Shown here: piece by piece, positions 1 to 9,174 of the stretch | Layout: each line of letters begins with the position of its first letter | How positions within the stretch are numbered: position 1 is the stretch's first letter | Assembly (NCBI GenBank): GCA_028714895.1 | Contig: JAQTLM010000008.1 | Coordinates: 51,419 to 115,418 of the forward strand | DNA length: 64,000 nucleotides | DNA from: Gallionella sp. | GTDB taxonomy: Bacteria; Pseudomonadota; Gammaproteobacteria; Burkholderiales; Gallionellaceae | Direction: 5' to 3' | Made by a program: the position numbers and the translations under genes | The notes under the pieces: model-generated | Database searches by the model: none | What the model saw: the letters and a program-made list of their open reading frames with translations, nothing else | What the model was told of the DNA's origin: nothing

Positions 1-13
1 GGCCACGCTTCAA

Positions 14-319
14 GTGACGGCGCGCTTGCGCAGAAACCGAAAAATCGGCAGGCTGGTGAAAGGCGCCGGACTGGTTTCGGCCATGGCGGCATTCATTGGT
101 TTTTCGCTGTCGGCGCTTCACACGCAGGAAACAGTCCCCGTGCAGACAGCCACCGTGCCGTCAGCCGAAGTCAGCCAACCCATTCGGCCTGTCATGGCGC
201 AGGCGGATGGAAATGCGGCCGCCGCTCAGGCCGAATCGGCAACCGGGCAAGTTAAACCGGGAACATATCTGGTTCTGGGCGATTTGAAGATGACCGACCG
301 GCTTGGGCAGAAGGATTAG
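14..319 (+). CDS. small membrane-anchored protein, possibly 5'-partial
   Basis: I do not recognise this protein. A GTG at 14 would give 101 residues, but the frame is open to the left window edge, so this may be the tail of a longer gene. Residues about 14-36 form a hydrophobic segment after a very basic start (TARLRRNRKIGRL), which fits a membrane anchor or signal-anchor with the rest outside the cytoplasm. The remainder is Ala/Gln/Val-rich and low in complexity. It ends at a TAG, 50 bases before the convergent stop of the histidine kinase. Confidence 0.4.
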   Translation: MTARLRRNRKIGRLVKGAGLVSAMAAFIGFSLSALHTQETVPVQTATVPSAEVSQPIRPVMAQADGNAAAAQAESATGQVKPGTYLVLGDLKMTDRLGQKD

Positions 320-369
320 CGCATATAGAGCGGCTTTAACCGCAAAATATTGTCTTGTAGTTTTCAATT

Positions 370-2406
370 TTAGGTAATTTTACGCAAAGGTAAACAGATG
401 CGGAAAGTGCTGCCACTATTTGGTTTAGAGGAAACTTCGGCATATCCTCCGTGTGACATGGCAATCCAATTACTCAAGTAAAGTCCAAGGCCTGTCCCCC
501 GGATTTTGCTCCCATGTTTTCCCCGGATGAATTTCTCGGTGAAAATGCGTTGCTGGAGCTCGGGAGAGATACCCTGTCCTTGGTCGGTTACCTCGACGCA
601 TAGTGTATCTGCCTTGTTTTGCACAATACGCAGGTCGATATCGCTATCCGGCGGAGAATACTTAATGGCATTATCGATGAGGTTGCCGATGGCAATACCG
701 ACCAGATGCCAATCCGCCAGAAGCATGGCATCGCCGTTCCATGGCGAATAGCGAATGGAGCGATCATGATTTGCGGCAAGCGTGCCCGCAAGCTCTGCGC
801 AGAAGATATTGAGGTCGCCCATTTGCATGCCCAGTTCATTGTCTTTCATGCCAATGCGGTCTTCATCGAGAAATTTATTCATCAGCACTGCAAGTTGTAG
901 CACCGCCCCCATAATTTTTTCAATACGCGGCTGCCAATCGGGCCTTTCGGATTGTGCCAGTACATTCAACATTTGCGCTGTATTGCCGATTACCGCAATT
1001 GGACTGCGAATTTCGTGTGCCATCAGGGACAGCAAGTTCGCCAAGTTCTCCCGGCTATTCTTCTCCTGCTGAAGTGAAACTTCCAGCATTTCCTTGGCAT
1101 CCCTGAGCTGGCGGGTACGTTTCCTGATTTCATCCTCCATCCAGTTGTGTGTTTTATGGACGGCATGGCGCATAGCCTGAAATTGCGCAGTCAGTTGCCC
1201 GATCTCGCCGCTGCCTTTTTTTGGCAAAATATCTGTGTAATCACCACGGCGGATATGATCGGAGGCGGCAGTCAGCACGGCAACGGGACGCAGCACCAGC
1301 CTGTGCAGAGAAAGCAGTAATATAGCCATAAGAACCAGTGCAACTCCTCCAATTGCCAGCCACATTTCCAGAAAATCATGCTGTGGCAAGAGGACAGACA
1401 TATCCAGCAGGGTGATGTCGTACCAGCCCACTTCCGGTAATGCCATCATGCCGGCAAGATAGCGTTTGCCATTAATGTGCACAAATTTTGTCGCCACAGA
1501 TGAGTTGGCAAGATAGCGTTTGCCCTTGATATGCAGAGTTTTTTCCATAATCGGATCGCCATTTTCAAATTGGCCGATGGACTGCCGTACCCAAACCCTG
1601 TCTTCCAGATTGTCCAGCAGATAATCGATAGAATGTTTCTGGCTTGGAGGTTTGGCAATGCTGGAATAATCGATGCGATTGATGTTGCGATAAAGTTGAA
1701 TGTCAGCGTTATGGTCAATAAAAATATTCGACACGCCGGATTGGGGAACATCAGTGGTATGGCCGGTAAGAAGGCCACCCATTTCTAGTGCCGTTCCAAT
1801 TACGCCCAGCACTTTGCCGCCATCGCGTAACGGTACATTGATTAAAATTCTGGTTACGCCGGGATTGGTGTTGCTATCTACGTCGATGTGATAGTCGCCG
1901 CCGCTTTTGATTGCGGCATAAAACCATGCATCTGCCGGTTTTGCAGGATCAAGGGTGTAGCGCAGTTGCTTGCCTTGGCGCGTGTTGTCCGGGCGTTGTC
2001 CGTTGGAATAATAATGCCCCGATTGGGTGAGAGCCAGAAAATGACTGTCATCATTGAAGTGTCGGCGAAGCATTTCTATCTCCGCCAGCGCTTGCCGATA
2101 CAGTTGCGGATCCTGCTCATTTGCAGCCCATCGTTTGATAACGGCGTTATTTGCCATCTGGCGTGCCAGTGCCACCTTGCTGATGAGAGGCTGCAGGGTA
2201 TGCGCTTTGTTGTAGAGCACCTGTTTTTCGGCAAGCCTCGTGCCAATGCGTTCTACTATTCGTTCGGCAGCGCTGTTGAATACAACCCAGATCACCAGAG
2301 CCAGAAATAGTGACGATGCCCCAAAAATCAGCAAGAAACGGGTTTGCAGGCTTAGTCCGGCCAAAAATAGTTGCATGTTACGCAAGCGATTGTGTAAATT
2401 GAACAT
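370..2406 (-). CDS. membrane sensor histidine kinase (Cache-like sensor, HAMP, HisKA, HATPase)
   Basis: Inner-membrane sensor kinase that should autophosphorylate on histidine and pass phosphate to the regulator encoded divergently at 2440. From the chosen ATG at 2406 (678 aa) there is an N-terminal membrane helix, a periplasmic Cache-like sensor region, a second helix (AIGGVALVLMAILLLSLH), a HAMP linker, an H-box MAHEIRSP with His464, an N-box NLIDNAIKYSP, and G-boxes DQGQGIS and GTGLGLYL. The frame stays open to 2517, but that would run deep into the regulator gene, so an internal start at 2406 (or 2376) is preferred. Oddity: an 18-residue tandem duplication in the sensor domain (GKRYLA twice, 54 bp apart). 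The ligand is unknown. Confidence 0.9.
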   Translation of the reverse strand: MFNLHNRLRNMQLFLAGLSLQTRFLLIFGASSLFLALVIWVVFNSAAERIVERIGTRLAEKQVLYNKAHTLQPLISKVALARQMANNAVIKRWAANEQDPQLYRQALAEIEMLRRHFNDDSHFLALTQSGHYYSNGQRPDNTRQGKQLRYTLDPAKPADAWFYAAIKSGGDYHIDVDSNTNPGVTRILINVPLRDGGKVLGVIGTALEMGGLLTGHTTDVPQSGVSNIFIDHNADIQLYRNINRIDYSSIAKPPSQKHSIDYLLDNLEDRVWVRQSIGQFENGDPIMEKTLHIKGKRYLANSSVATKFVHINGKRYLAGMMALPEVGWYDITLLDMSVLLPQHDFLEMWLAIGGVALVLMAILLLSLHRLVLRPVAVLTAASDHIRRGDYTDILPKKGSGEIGQLTAQFQAMRHAVHKTHNWMEDEIRKRTRQLRDAKEMLEVSLQQEKNSRENLANLLSLMAHEIRSPIAVIGNTAQMLNVLAQSERPDWQPRIEKIMGAVLQLAVLMNKFLDEDRIGMKDNELGMQMGDLNIFCAELAGTLAANHDRSIRYSPWNGDAMLLADWHLVGIAIGNLIDNAIKYSPPDSDIDLRIVQNKADTLCVEVTDQGQGISPELQQRIFTEKFIRGKHGSKIRGTGLGLYLSNWIAMSHGGYAEVSSKPNSGSTFRICLPLRKIT

Positions 2407-2439
2407 GGAACTCAAAACCTCCGTACTGGGGATAGCCTT

Positions 2440-3132
2440 ATGACACGCATTATTGTAGTAGAAGACGATATTGGGCAACTTGAAGAACTGGTTTCTTTTC
2501 TCGAATATTCCAAACATGAGGTGCGTGGCGTAGCGGACGATAAAGGGCTTGAAAACTGCCTGTCGCAGTTCAGCCCTGAAATCGTGTTACTTGATTACTG
2601 TCTTCCCGGGGAGAATGGAGCTATGCTGGCAGAGCAGTTGCGCAAGAGGTTTGGGATATCAATTGGCATCGTCATGGTTACGGCTCTCAACAGGGGGGCT
2701 GACCGCATCGAGTGCCGCTGTGCAGGGGCGGATGACTATCTCGTCAAACCGGTCAACTTTAGCGAATTGCTGGCACTTATTGACAACATGTCCTTGCGCC
2801 TTAATTCATCGCCGCTCATGCAGCAATCGTGGCAACTGCTGCTGGCGCGATCGGAGTTGAAACCTCCTGGAAAACTACCTGCTATTCCGCTGACCAACTG
2901 GGAGTTGTCGCTGTTGCGGGCAATGGCCGACGCAGACAACCAGCAAGCGGATCGCAATACTTTAATTCTGGCACTGGGCAAGAGTCCGCTGCACTATGAT
3001 CCACGCGCCCTTGAAGTCAGCATAAGCCGGTTGCGGCGCAAACTGCCGGGTTTGGATAACAGCAGCAACCCCTTGCAGACAGTGCGCGGCATAGGTTACA
3101 AATTTATTCGCCCGCTTGCTGTGGTGCGGTAG
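2440..3132 (+). CDS. OmpR/PhoB-family response regulator
   Basis: Cytoplasmic DNA-binding response regulator of 230 aa. The receiver domain is residues 1-120, with acidic pocket EDD (8-10), phospho-acceptor Asp52 in LLDYCLPG and conserved Lys103 in LVKP. The C-terminal half has a winged-helix trans-activation domain ending in the typical VRGIGYKF motif. It is divergent from its presumed kinase with only 33 bp between the start codons, so the two promoters must overlap the opposite coding regions or each other. The targets cannot be read from the sequence. Confidence 0.93.
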   Translation: MTRIIVVEDDIGQLEELVSFLEYSKHEVRGVADDKGLENCLSQFSPEIVLLDYCLPGENGAMLAEQLRKRFGISIGIVMVTALNRGADRIECRCAGADDYLVKPVNFSELLALIDNMSLRLNSSPLMQQSWQLLLARSELKPPGKLPAIPLTNWELSLLRAMADADNQQADRNTLILALGKSPLHYDPRALEVSISRLRRKLPGLDNSSNPLQTVRGIGYKFIRPLAVVR

Positions 3133-3297
3133 CACTTATTGTAGCTTTAGTTTTATTTTAAAACAGCAATGACCGATGGTGCATTTCATGCGCCATTAGC
3201 CTGAACCGGGCGCGCCATAATCAAAAGTAGGCTGGGCTATACCTGTCCTGAACTTGGCGAAGCGGCCCGGCACGGTAGTCGCAGTCCATCCAATTAT

Positions 3298-3726
3298 TTG
3301 TTTCGCCCATCCTGCAACATATCCATCGGAAATGAGTGCGCGGCAGATTGTCAGTATTTGTCAGCCTATAGCTTCAGGGTTCCGATAATCTTTCACGGTT
3401 TGGAAGTTTATGCCAATCACGCGTTGGGCGGCATGGGCAAAGTAGTGAACATCACCCGCGAAGGCGTAGTGGATGCCGAGACCGCACAAAGTTCGATTAG
3501 CGGTATCCAGTAAAGTTTTGGCAAAGTGGCGAAAATGATAGCCGATATTTCCGTTTTGCTGGCCGAACAAAATGTTGCCGCCAATGATTTGGCGAAGAGC
3601 ACCGAGCGCGTTGTGGTCATGCTCGAAGAAAACGCCGGTGCGGCGCAAAGCCTGCTGGAGCTTGCGAATACCCTGGAAGGCAAGGCTGCGCAGGTAATGG
3701 GCGCGGTGGAAGTATTCAAGGTGTAA
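3298..3726 (+). pseudogene. 3' remnant of a methyl-accepting chemotaxis protein
   Basis: The frame encodes what looks like the cytoplasmic C-terminus of a chemoreceptor: a VVNITREGVVDAETAQ segment, then a TAA stop at 3511-3513, then in the same frame SFGKVAKMIADISVLLAEQN and a closing ...LEGKAAQVMGAVEVFKV. This order matches the end of MCP signalling domains (EQN, TERV, EENA and VFKV blocks). Everything upstream (sensor, membrane helices, HAMP, most of the signalling hairpin) is missing, and the single stop would separate the two halves. Homology to MCPs is convincing only from about 3406. I treat it as a decayed gene end. Confidence 0.75.
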
Positions 3727-3732
3727 GGGAAT

Positions 3733-3963
3733 ATGACCAAGAATAAGCAATCGCAACACAATGGCGGATTGTCATCGCTTGCAACCTGTGGGAGTTGCGT
3801 CCACATGATCAGGCACAAGGAAAGGTGTGATGTGATCGTTTGCGCTTCGCACTTAATGGTTATGCCAGTCAACAGGTTATCAGTATGTGATTTGTATTTA
3901 AATACATTGAGCATGTCCCGAGCCGATCTATCGTGGTGGGCGGTTCAAATCGGGAGCGATTGA
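3733..3963 (+). CDS. short Cys-containing hypothetical protein
   Basis: A 76-codon frame that begins 6 bases after the end of the chemoreceptor remnant. It contains a CGSCVHM motif and further cysteines (RCDVIVC, SVCDLY), which could be a small metal-binding cluster. No family is recognised. The tail after about residue 57 looks like non-coding read-through. Given its place in a decaying region it may be non-functional. Confidence 0.3.
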   Translation: MTKNKQSQHNGGLSSLATCGSCVHMIRHKERCDVIVCASHLMVMPVNRLSVCDLYLNTLSMSRADLSWWAVQIGSD

Positions 3964-4105
3964 GATGAAGCAAGTGGGGCCGGTGGCGAATTCAGAAACG
4001 AAGTGAAATTACTAGCCTCGGAATTGCATCAATTGCAACGTGGTTTTAGTGCCTTACCAGATTATGCATTTTTAAAAACAGGCACAAATTTAATGGAGAA
4101 AAGTA

Positions 4106-4882
4106 ATGAGTAAGGTTATTTCCAAAAACGGCGCAATCTCAGGAATTTCAGGGCGAGTTTCGGCTCCTCAAACTTATACGGTGCAGTACTTTGATGGCCC
4201 TGCCACCTATACAGAAAGATTCGCAGTAATAAATATTGGTAGCCAATATACCGGCAATGGCGCAATGGCTGCAGATGCTTTAATTGCTCAGGTAGATTTA
4301 CTTTTGGCTGGTACGGCAATCGGTGCGGCGCTCATTCCAATAGCTAATACCGCGATGAATTGGCTGAGGAACATGATTTTCAACCCTGATGGTTCGGTTA
4401 CGCTAATGTTTGCATATCACTATTGCGGCACAGCAAAGAGCGGTATAGACCCGACATTTTTCCCTGGAGGATTAGAAACACGATCTTGGCAAAGCCTCGT
4501 GGATAATTTACTTGTAGCAGCAGGAGCATTGGGCAATGGGTTGCGTACCGAAAATCAGATTTCAAATAAATTGGAGATGCCAAGCAAAATAATTTCAGAT
4601 GGCAACAAGCACTCCACAAAGAATCTAAAAGGACCAATCGATGATGTTTGGAGGATTCCAAATGCTTATAACGCTATTTCAAACAATGGGGGTAAGACCT
4701 TCATTGATAATGATGAAAGTCAATCTCCAGCTACAGCATCGAATGCTCTTGAAAACTTGAACAGTCTTACTGGTAAAGATTGGATATCGTATTACATCGG
4801 CATTGGACAAGAAGCCGCACTTGGTGAAGTAAAAATAGTCCACATTAATGTCAACAGCACAAGAAATGTTACGGTCGAATAA
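4106..4882 (+). CDS. unrecognised AT-rich protein
   Basis: A 258-residue protein I do not recognise. A good ribosome binding site (GGAG at 4093-4096) precedes the ATG. There is no classical signal peptide. Residues about 60-95 form a hydrophobic Ala/Ile/Leu-rich stretch (LLLAGTAIGAALIPIANTAM), possibly membrane-associated or buried. The rest is Asn/Ser/Gly-rich with one cysteine (YHYCGTAKSG). Base composition is clearly more AT-rich than the neighbouring housekeeping genes, like the stretch at 12210-13310, which suggests recent acquisition. It stands alone between the MCP remnant and the diguanylate cyclase. Confidence 0.6.
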   Translation: MSKVISKNGAISGISGRVSAPQTYTVQYFDGPATYTERFAVINIGSQYTGNGAMAADALIAQVDLLLAGTAIGAALIPIANTAMNWLRNMIFNPDGSVTLMFAYHYCGTAKSGIDPTFFPGGLETRSWQSLVDNLLVAAGALGNGLRTENQISNKLEMPSKIISDGNKHSTKNLKGPIDDVWRIPNAYNAISNNGGKTFIDNDESQSPATASNALENLNSLTGKDWISYYIGIGQEAALGEVKIVHINVNSTRNVTVE

Positions 4883-5052
4883 TCGGTAGTTATCCCTCGC
4901 TTGATAATGCACCATTAAAGGAGGCTATATCAGGTATCTATGCGGATAAAAGGTCGGTGGCTTGTTATGGAAGAATCTTGCGCTGCCAGAAGCAGCGCAG
5001 GAAACGCTACGGCAAGGCGGATCGGCGCGGCATTATTTCAATAGAGGTTAAA

Positions 5053-6873
5053 TTGGCGATATTAGGAAACCAGCCATTTGCAGGCGCACTGAAACAGCTT
5101 GGTGTGGCTGTGCTTTATGCATCGTTACTTTATATAGGCGAGTTTTATTTTGAGAGCGACGCTATTGTCGGCTATTTTGAACCGGCGAGCGGATTGGCGT
5201 TGGCCGCGCTGCTGATTGGCGGGAAGCGATATGCATGGGGTGTGTTCATTGGCGCTCTCCTGAATAACACAATATCCGGTAATTACCTCTGGGCGGCGGC
5301 TACCATCGCTTTGGGTGATGCACTGCAGGCGCTTTGCGGCGCCTGGCTGCTTACCCGCGAAGGCAAGTTTGATTTGTTGCTCCAATCGTTGCGCGACTAC
5401 CTGCGGCTGATCCTTTTGGGCGGATGCGTCAGCATCACCATCGGCGCCGTGGCTGTAAACACGGCATTGCTGTTTTCCGGATTGCTTGCTTCCAAGGATT
5501 ATTTCTACAGCCTGATCCGATGGTGGATGAGCGATACGCTCGGAGTCATCTTGATCGCCCCGTTGATCATGGCATGGTATCGGGCAAGAATTGATTGGCG
5601 CAAAGCAGGCAGGATGGCTGAGGCAATCTTGCTGTCTGGACTGACGGTTTTGCTTGGCCAGATTGTCTTTCTCGATTGGCTGCACGATAGCATTGGCCAA
5701 GTGGCCAAAAGCTATTGGATGTTCATAGCCATCTCTTGGGTGGCAGTGCGTTTTGGAGTACGCGGGACAGTGGTTGCTTTGTCTGTGGTGGCAATCCAGG
5801 CATTGTTTGGTGCAATTCAGGGTACCGGTTTCTTCGCCGACGACATCGAAAAAACTCAGTTGGCCAATTATTGGTGTTACATGTTGGTCATTTCCGTATT
5901 TGGCATGGCGCTGGCTTCCCACTTGACCGAACGCAAGCTGGCCAAAGCAGAGCTTCGTATCGCTGCTGTCGCCTTTGAGTCTCACGATGGCATTATGATC
6001 ACCGATGTCAACAATACGATTATGCGGGTTAACGACGCCTTTTCAGAAATCACCGGATATACGGCAGAAGAGGCGGTTGGTCAGACTCCGCGTCTGCTCG
6101 ATTCCGGTTGCCATGACGCAATTTATTACGCTGCGATGTGGGAAGACCTTCAGCATACCGGGTCGTGGCGTGGCGAAATCCAGAACAGGCGCAAGAATGG
6201 TGAGGTGTATCCGGCACAATTCACCATAACCGCAGTGAAGGGAATCGACGGAGAGATCAACCACTATGTCGCCATACTGCATGACATTACCGAGCGCAAG
6301 AAAGCGGAAGAGCAAATCAGCAACCTGGCTTTTTACGACACATTGACGCAATTGCCCAATCGCCGCATGTTAAACGACCGGCTCGGGCAGGCAATGGCCG
6401 CCAGTAAGCGTAGCGGCCGTTATGCCGCGCTGATGTTCCTCGATCTGGACAACTTCAAGCCGCTCAATGATATGCATGGACACGAGGCGGGAGATTTGCT
6501 GCTGATTCAGGCAGCACACCGCATTGCCAGTTGTGTGCGTGAGGTGGATACCGTCGCGCGCTTCGGCGGCGATGAGTTTGTGGTGATACTCAGCGAACTG
6601 GATACCGATAAGGCCGACTCTGCCGTACATGCCGGTATCGTGGCCGAAAAAATTCGTGCCATCCTGTCCAAGCCATACCTGCTGCCATGCAAGCAAGAGG
6701 GAGATGTAACAATTACCGTTGAACATCATTGCACGTCGAGTATCGGCATAACGTTGTTTATCGGTCACGAGGCCAATTCGGAAGGTATTCTCAAGCAGGC
6801 CGATATGGCGATGTATCAAGCCAAAGAGGGTGGGCGCAATCAGAATCTTTTTGCAGGGGCTATGGGGTTGTGA
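5053..6873 (+). CDS. MASE1-PAS-GGDEF diguanylate cyclase
   Basis: Membrane diguanylate cyclase making c-di-GMP from two GTP. From a TTG at 5053, preceded by AGAGG at 5043-5047, it has 606 residues. A GTG at 4957 is the longer alternative, but its first 32 residues look unrelated to the fold. A MASE1-like multi-helix sensor covers about residues 12-285, a PAS domain about 305-415 (ends DITERKKAEE), and a GGDEF domain the rest. The active-site motif GGDEF is at 505-509, preceded at exactly the right spacing by an inhibitory RxxD site (REVD, 496-499). It lies directly upstream of the BcsB-like and nfrB genes, so it is the likely local c-di-GMP source. Its PAS-GGDEF half is strikingly similar to that of the cyclase at 47373. 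Confidence 0.92.
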   Translation: MAILGNQPFAGALKQLGVAVLYASLLYIGEFYFESDAIVGYFEPASGLALAALLIGGKRYAWGVFIGALLNNTISGNYLWAAATIALGDALQALCGAWLLTREGKFDLLLQSLRDYLRLILLGGCVSITIGAVAVNTALLFSGLLASKDYFYSLIRWWMSDTLGVILIAPLIMAWYRARIDWRKAGRMAEAILLSGLTVLLGQIVFLDWLHDSIGQVAKSYWMFIAISWVAVRFGVRGTVVALSVVAIQALFGAIQGTGFFADDIEKTQLANYWCYMLVISVFGMALASHLTERKLAKAELRIAAVAFESHDGIMITDVNNTIMRVNDAFSEITGYTAEEAVGQTPRLLDSGCHDAIYYAAMWEDLQHTGSWRGEIQNRRKNGEVYPAQFTITAVKGIDGEINHYVAILHDITERKKAEEQISNLAFYDTLTQLPNRRMLNDRLGQAMAASKRSGRYAALMFLDLDNFKPLNDMHGHEAGDLLLIQAAHRIASCVREVDTVARFGGDEFVVILSELDTDKADSAVHAGIVAEKIRAILSKPYLLPCKQEGDVTITVEHHCTSSIGITLFIGHEANSEGILKQADMAMYQAKEGGRNQNLFAGAMGL

Positions 6874-6904
6874 AGCGTAACGGCTGTACCCCCGAAAAAA
6901 TATC

Positions 6905-9163
6905 ATGAATGGTATACGGCGGGTCGCAGGCTGTTGGTGTGCGGCGATTTTCTTGTGTACATTGCTTGCGCCGGGAACTGCTTGGGCAGCTACGCCTGCA
7001 GGTGGGCTGGTGACGCGGGTATTGACCTTGGCCGATATGGGGTTGTCGGAGCAGGTCTCGTTCAGCAACCGCAACTTTGAGCAGCATTTCTATTTTCCTG
7101 TGCCGCAGGGTGTAGTGCTGAAGGATGCACATGTCGAAATTCACGGTGCTTACCTGCATCCGTTTACCGGAACGGCGGCGGTGACGCTGCTGGTCAATGG
7201 CACGCCGGTATTTACGCACCGGTTGCCGGGCGGTGATGACGGGTTCTCCCTCAAACTGGTTGACTTGAACGGCGCAACCTTCTCCCGCAGGCATTTGGAT
7301 GAACAGGGGGGCGCCATCGACATTTCGCTGCCGCTGCACAAATTGCGTGCGCAAGGCGGTTTCCTCGACTTGGGTGTGGTGCTGAGCAGCCAAGTCGATG
7401 CCACGCGCTGCATCGACGAGCGCGGGCGCGGCAATGAATTGTCCATCGACCCCAAGGCGACGCGGCTGGTCTATTCGTTCGAGGGCAGTTCGGTGCAGGA
7501 CATACACAGCTTGCTGACTACGCTGCCGCGCCGTCCTGTAATTTTGTTGCCGCACCGGGAGCTGAACGCGGTGCAGTATGGCGCTGCTTTACGCCTGTCG
7601 CAGGCACTGTCCGGCATGGGGCTGCAGCCGGAATTCGCGGCGGTGCCGCAGGTGGGTGATGTTGTGGATACAGTCTTGCTGGAGGATGCTGCGAAGATCG
7701 CCAGCGTGCGGATTCCGGGCGCGATGGCCAGTGCGATAGCGCAACGCCAGCCTTACAAGATTGTCCAGCCTGCCGAAGCTGCCATCTGGCTAGCCTTGCG
7801 CATGATGTCGCCGGATGGACTGGCGCAGGCCGTGATCGACCCGGCGCAGACCCGGCAAGCATTGCTGACCGCATTACAGGGAATGGATGCCGACAGTGCT
7901 CTAGGCAAGCAGCTATGGCGCGAATTGCGGCTGGACGAAGCCGACAGATGGCTCCCCAAGGCGGCACTGGGCAATGCCAACGTGCGCGTCGCCATGCTGG
8001 CGGGGCAACCGGTTCTAGCACTGGAAGGTGGGGATATAGGAAGAGGAGCAGACCTGCTTGCCTCAACCTGGAGGCAAATCGCGGGCAGCCGAGAACTGGT
8101 GCTGGGCACCGCGCTGCAAATGCCTAACAGGGACAGCTCGCTGCCACATATCCACTTCGCGCCCAATCTGCCGGTTCAGAACGTGTCGGAGCAGGCGGAG
8201 TGGGTTGTGCCAATCCAGTTAAGCAGCCTGCCACAGGGGAAGTGGCCGGATTCGTTCGAACTCAACCTGATGGCCGCACCTAGCGGAGACGGTCTTGCGC
8301 CAGTGGTGTCGGTGTTCATGAATGACAACCTGTTGACTGCCACGTCGTTGCGTACCGATGGCGAAATCACCCGGCTGCGGGCGCACATCCCAATGTATGC
8401 GCTACGCGCAAACAATCTATTGCGCGTGGAGATACGCCGCCGCATCTCGGGCGGGCATTGCAGCGGCATGGCACAAAGCTTTCCCGTGCAGTTGCTGCCA
8501 TCGAGCTATCTGAACCTGCGCGATGCGCAGGCGGTAACGCAATTCTTCATGCTGGGTACCGGGTTCGGGCGCGGCAGCGAAATCATCGTCCCGGCGCGCT
8601 ATTTGCAGGATGCGGCGAATACCTTGCCGGTGGTGAGTTCGGTATTGCGCGGCTTGTCGTTCGGTGAAACGGATTTCAAACTGGCGATCAATGCGAAACC
8701 GGGATTCAAACCATTACATGCCTTTGTGGCATTCGAGAGCGCACCCGATTCTGATACACAACGGGTGGCGGCCGGCAGCGGCCGACTGGTGGTACGCAAT
8801 AAGCGCGACCATGCGGTGTTCGATAGTGCCGGGCTGGGCAGCATGGCGGTGCTGCAACTGATCCAGTCTGGGCATCAGCATGGGATCAGCGTGATAACGG
8901 TTGACGGTACGCTGCCCGCATTGCGCAAGCCGTTGGAACTGTCTGCGGGCAACTTGGCGATTGCCGATGCAGAAGGGGTGCGGCTGGCGATCAACCTCGA
9001 CGATCCGGAGAATGATTGGCAACTGGATGAACAGAATCGTGGCGTGCTGACTTTCATGCAGCGCTACCGCACGTGGCTCATCGTCCTTGGCTTGATGCTG
9101 TTGCCGGTAGTCGTCGTGTTAGGTCTGCGATGGTATTTTCGCAACCGCCAGCTTAAAGGCTAG
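6905..9163 (+). CDS. bcsB: BcsB-like periplasmic subunit of a polysaccharide synthase
   Basis: A 752-residue protein of the BcsB (cellulose synthase subunit B) family. It has a signal peptide (about 1-28, ending TAWA), a long beta-rich periplasmic region, and a single C-terminal membrane helix (TWLIVLGLMLLPVVVVLGLRW) with a short cytoplasmic tail. In cellulose synthases BcsB sits on the periplasmic face of the glycosyltransferase and guides the growing polymer. Here the next gene, 11 bases downstream, is not BcsA but an NfrB-type glycosyltransferase, so this protein may serve that enzyme. Length is normal for the family. Part of the operon led by the MASE1 cyclase. Confidence 0.85.
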   Translation: MNGIRRVAGCWCAAIFLCTLLAPGTAWAATPAGGLVTRVLTLADMGLSEQVSFSNRNFEQHFYFPVPQGVVLKDAHVEIHGAYLHPFTGTAAVTLLVNGTPVFTHRLPGGDDGFSLKLVDLNGATFSRRHLDEQGGAIDISLPLHKLRAQGGFLDLGVVLSSQVDATRCIDERGRGNELSIDPKATRLVYSFEGSSVQDIHSLLTTLPRRPVILLPHRELNAVQYGAALRLSQALSGMGLQPEFAAVPQVGDVVDTVLLEDAAKIASVRIPGAMASAIAQRQPYKIVQPAEAAIWLALRMMSPDGLAQAVIDPAQTRQALLTALQGMDADSALGKQLWRELRLDEADRWLPKAALGNANVRVAMLAGQPVLALEGGDIGRGADLLASTWRQIAGSRELVLGTALQMPNRDSSLPHIHFAPNLPVQNVSEQAEWVVPIQLSSLPQGKWPDSFELNLMAAPSGDGLAPVVSVFMNDNLLTATSLRTDGEITRLRAHIPMYALRANNLLRVEIRRRISGGHCSGMAQSFPVQLLPSSYLNLRDAQAVTQFFMLGTGFGRGSEIIVPARYLQDAANTLPVVSSVLRGLSFGETDFKLAINAKPGFKPLHAFVAFESAPDSDTQRVAAGSGRLVVRNKRDHAVFDSAGLGSMAVLQLIQSGHQHGISVITVDGTLPALRKPLELSAGNLAIADAEGVRLAINLDDPENDWQLDEQNRGVLTFMQRYRTWLIVLGLMLLPVVVVLGLRWYFRNRQLKG

Positions 9164-9174
9164 CGAGGCTGGCT

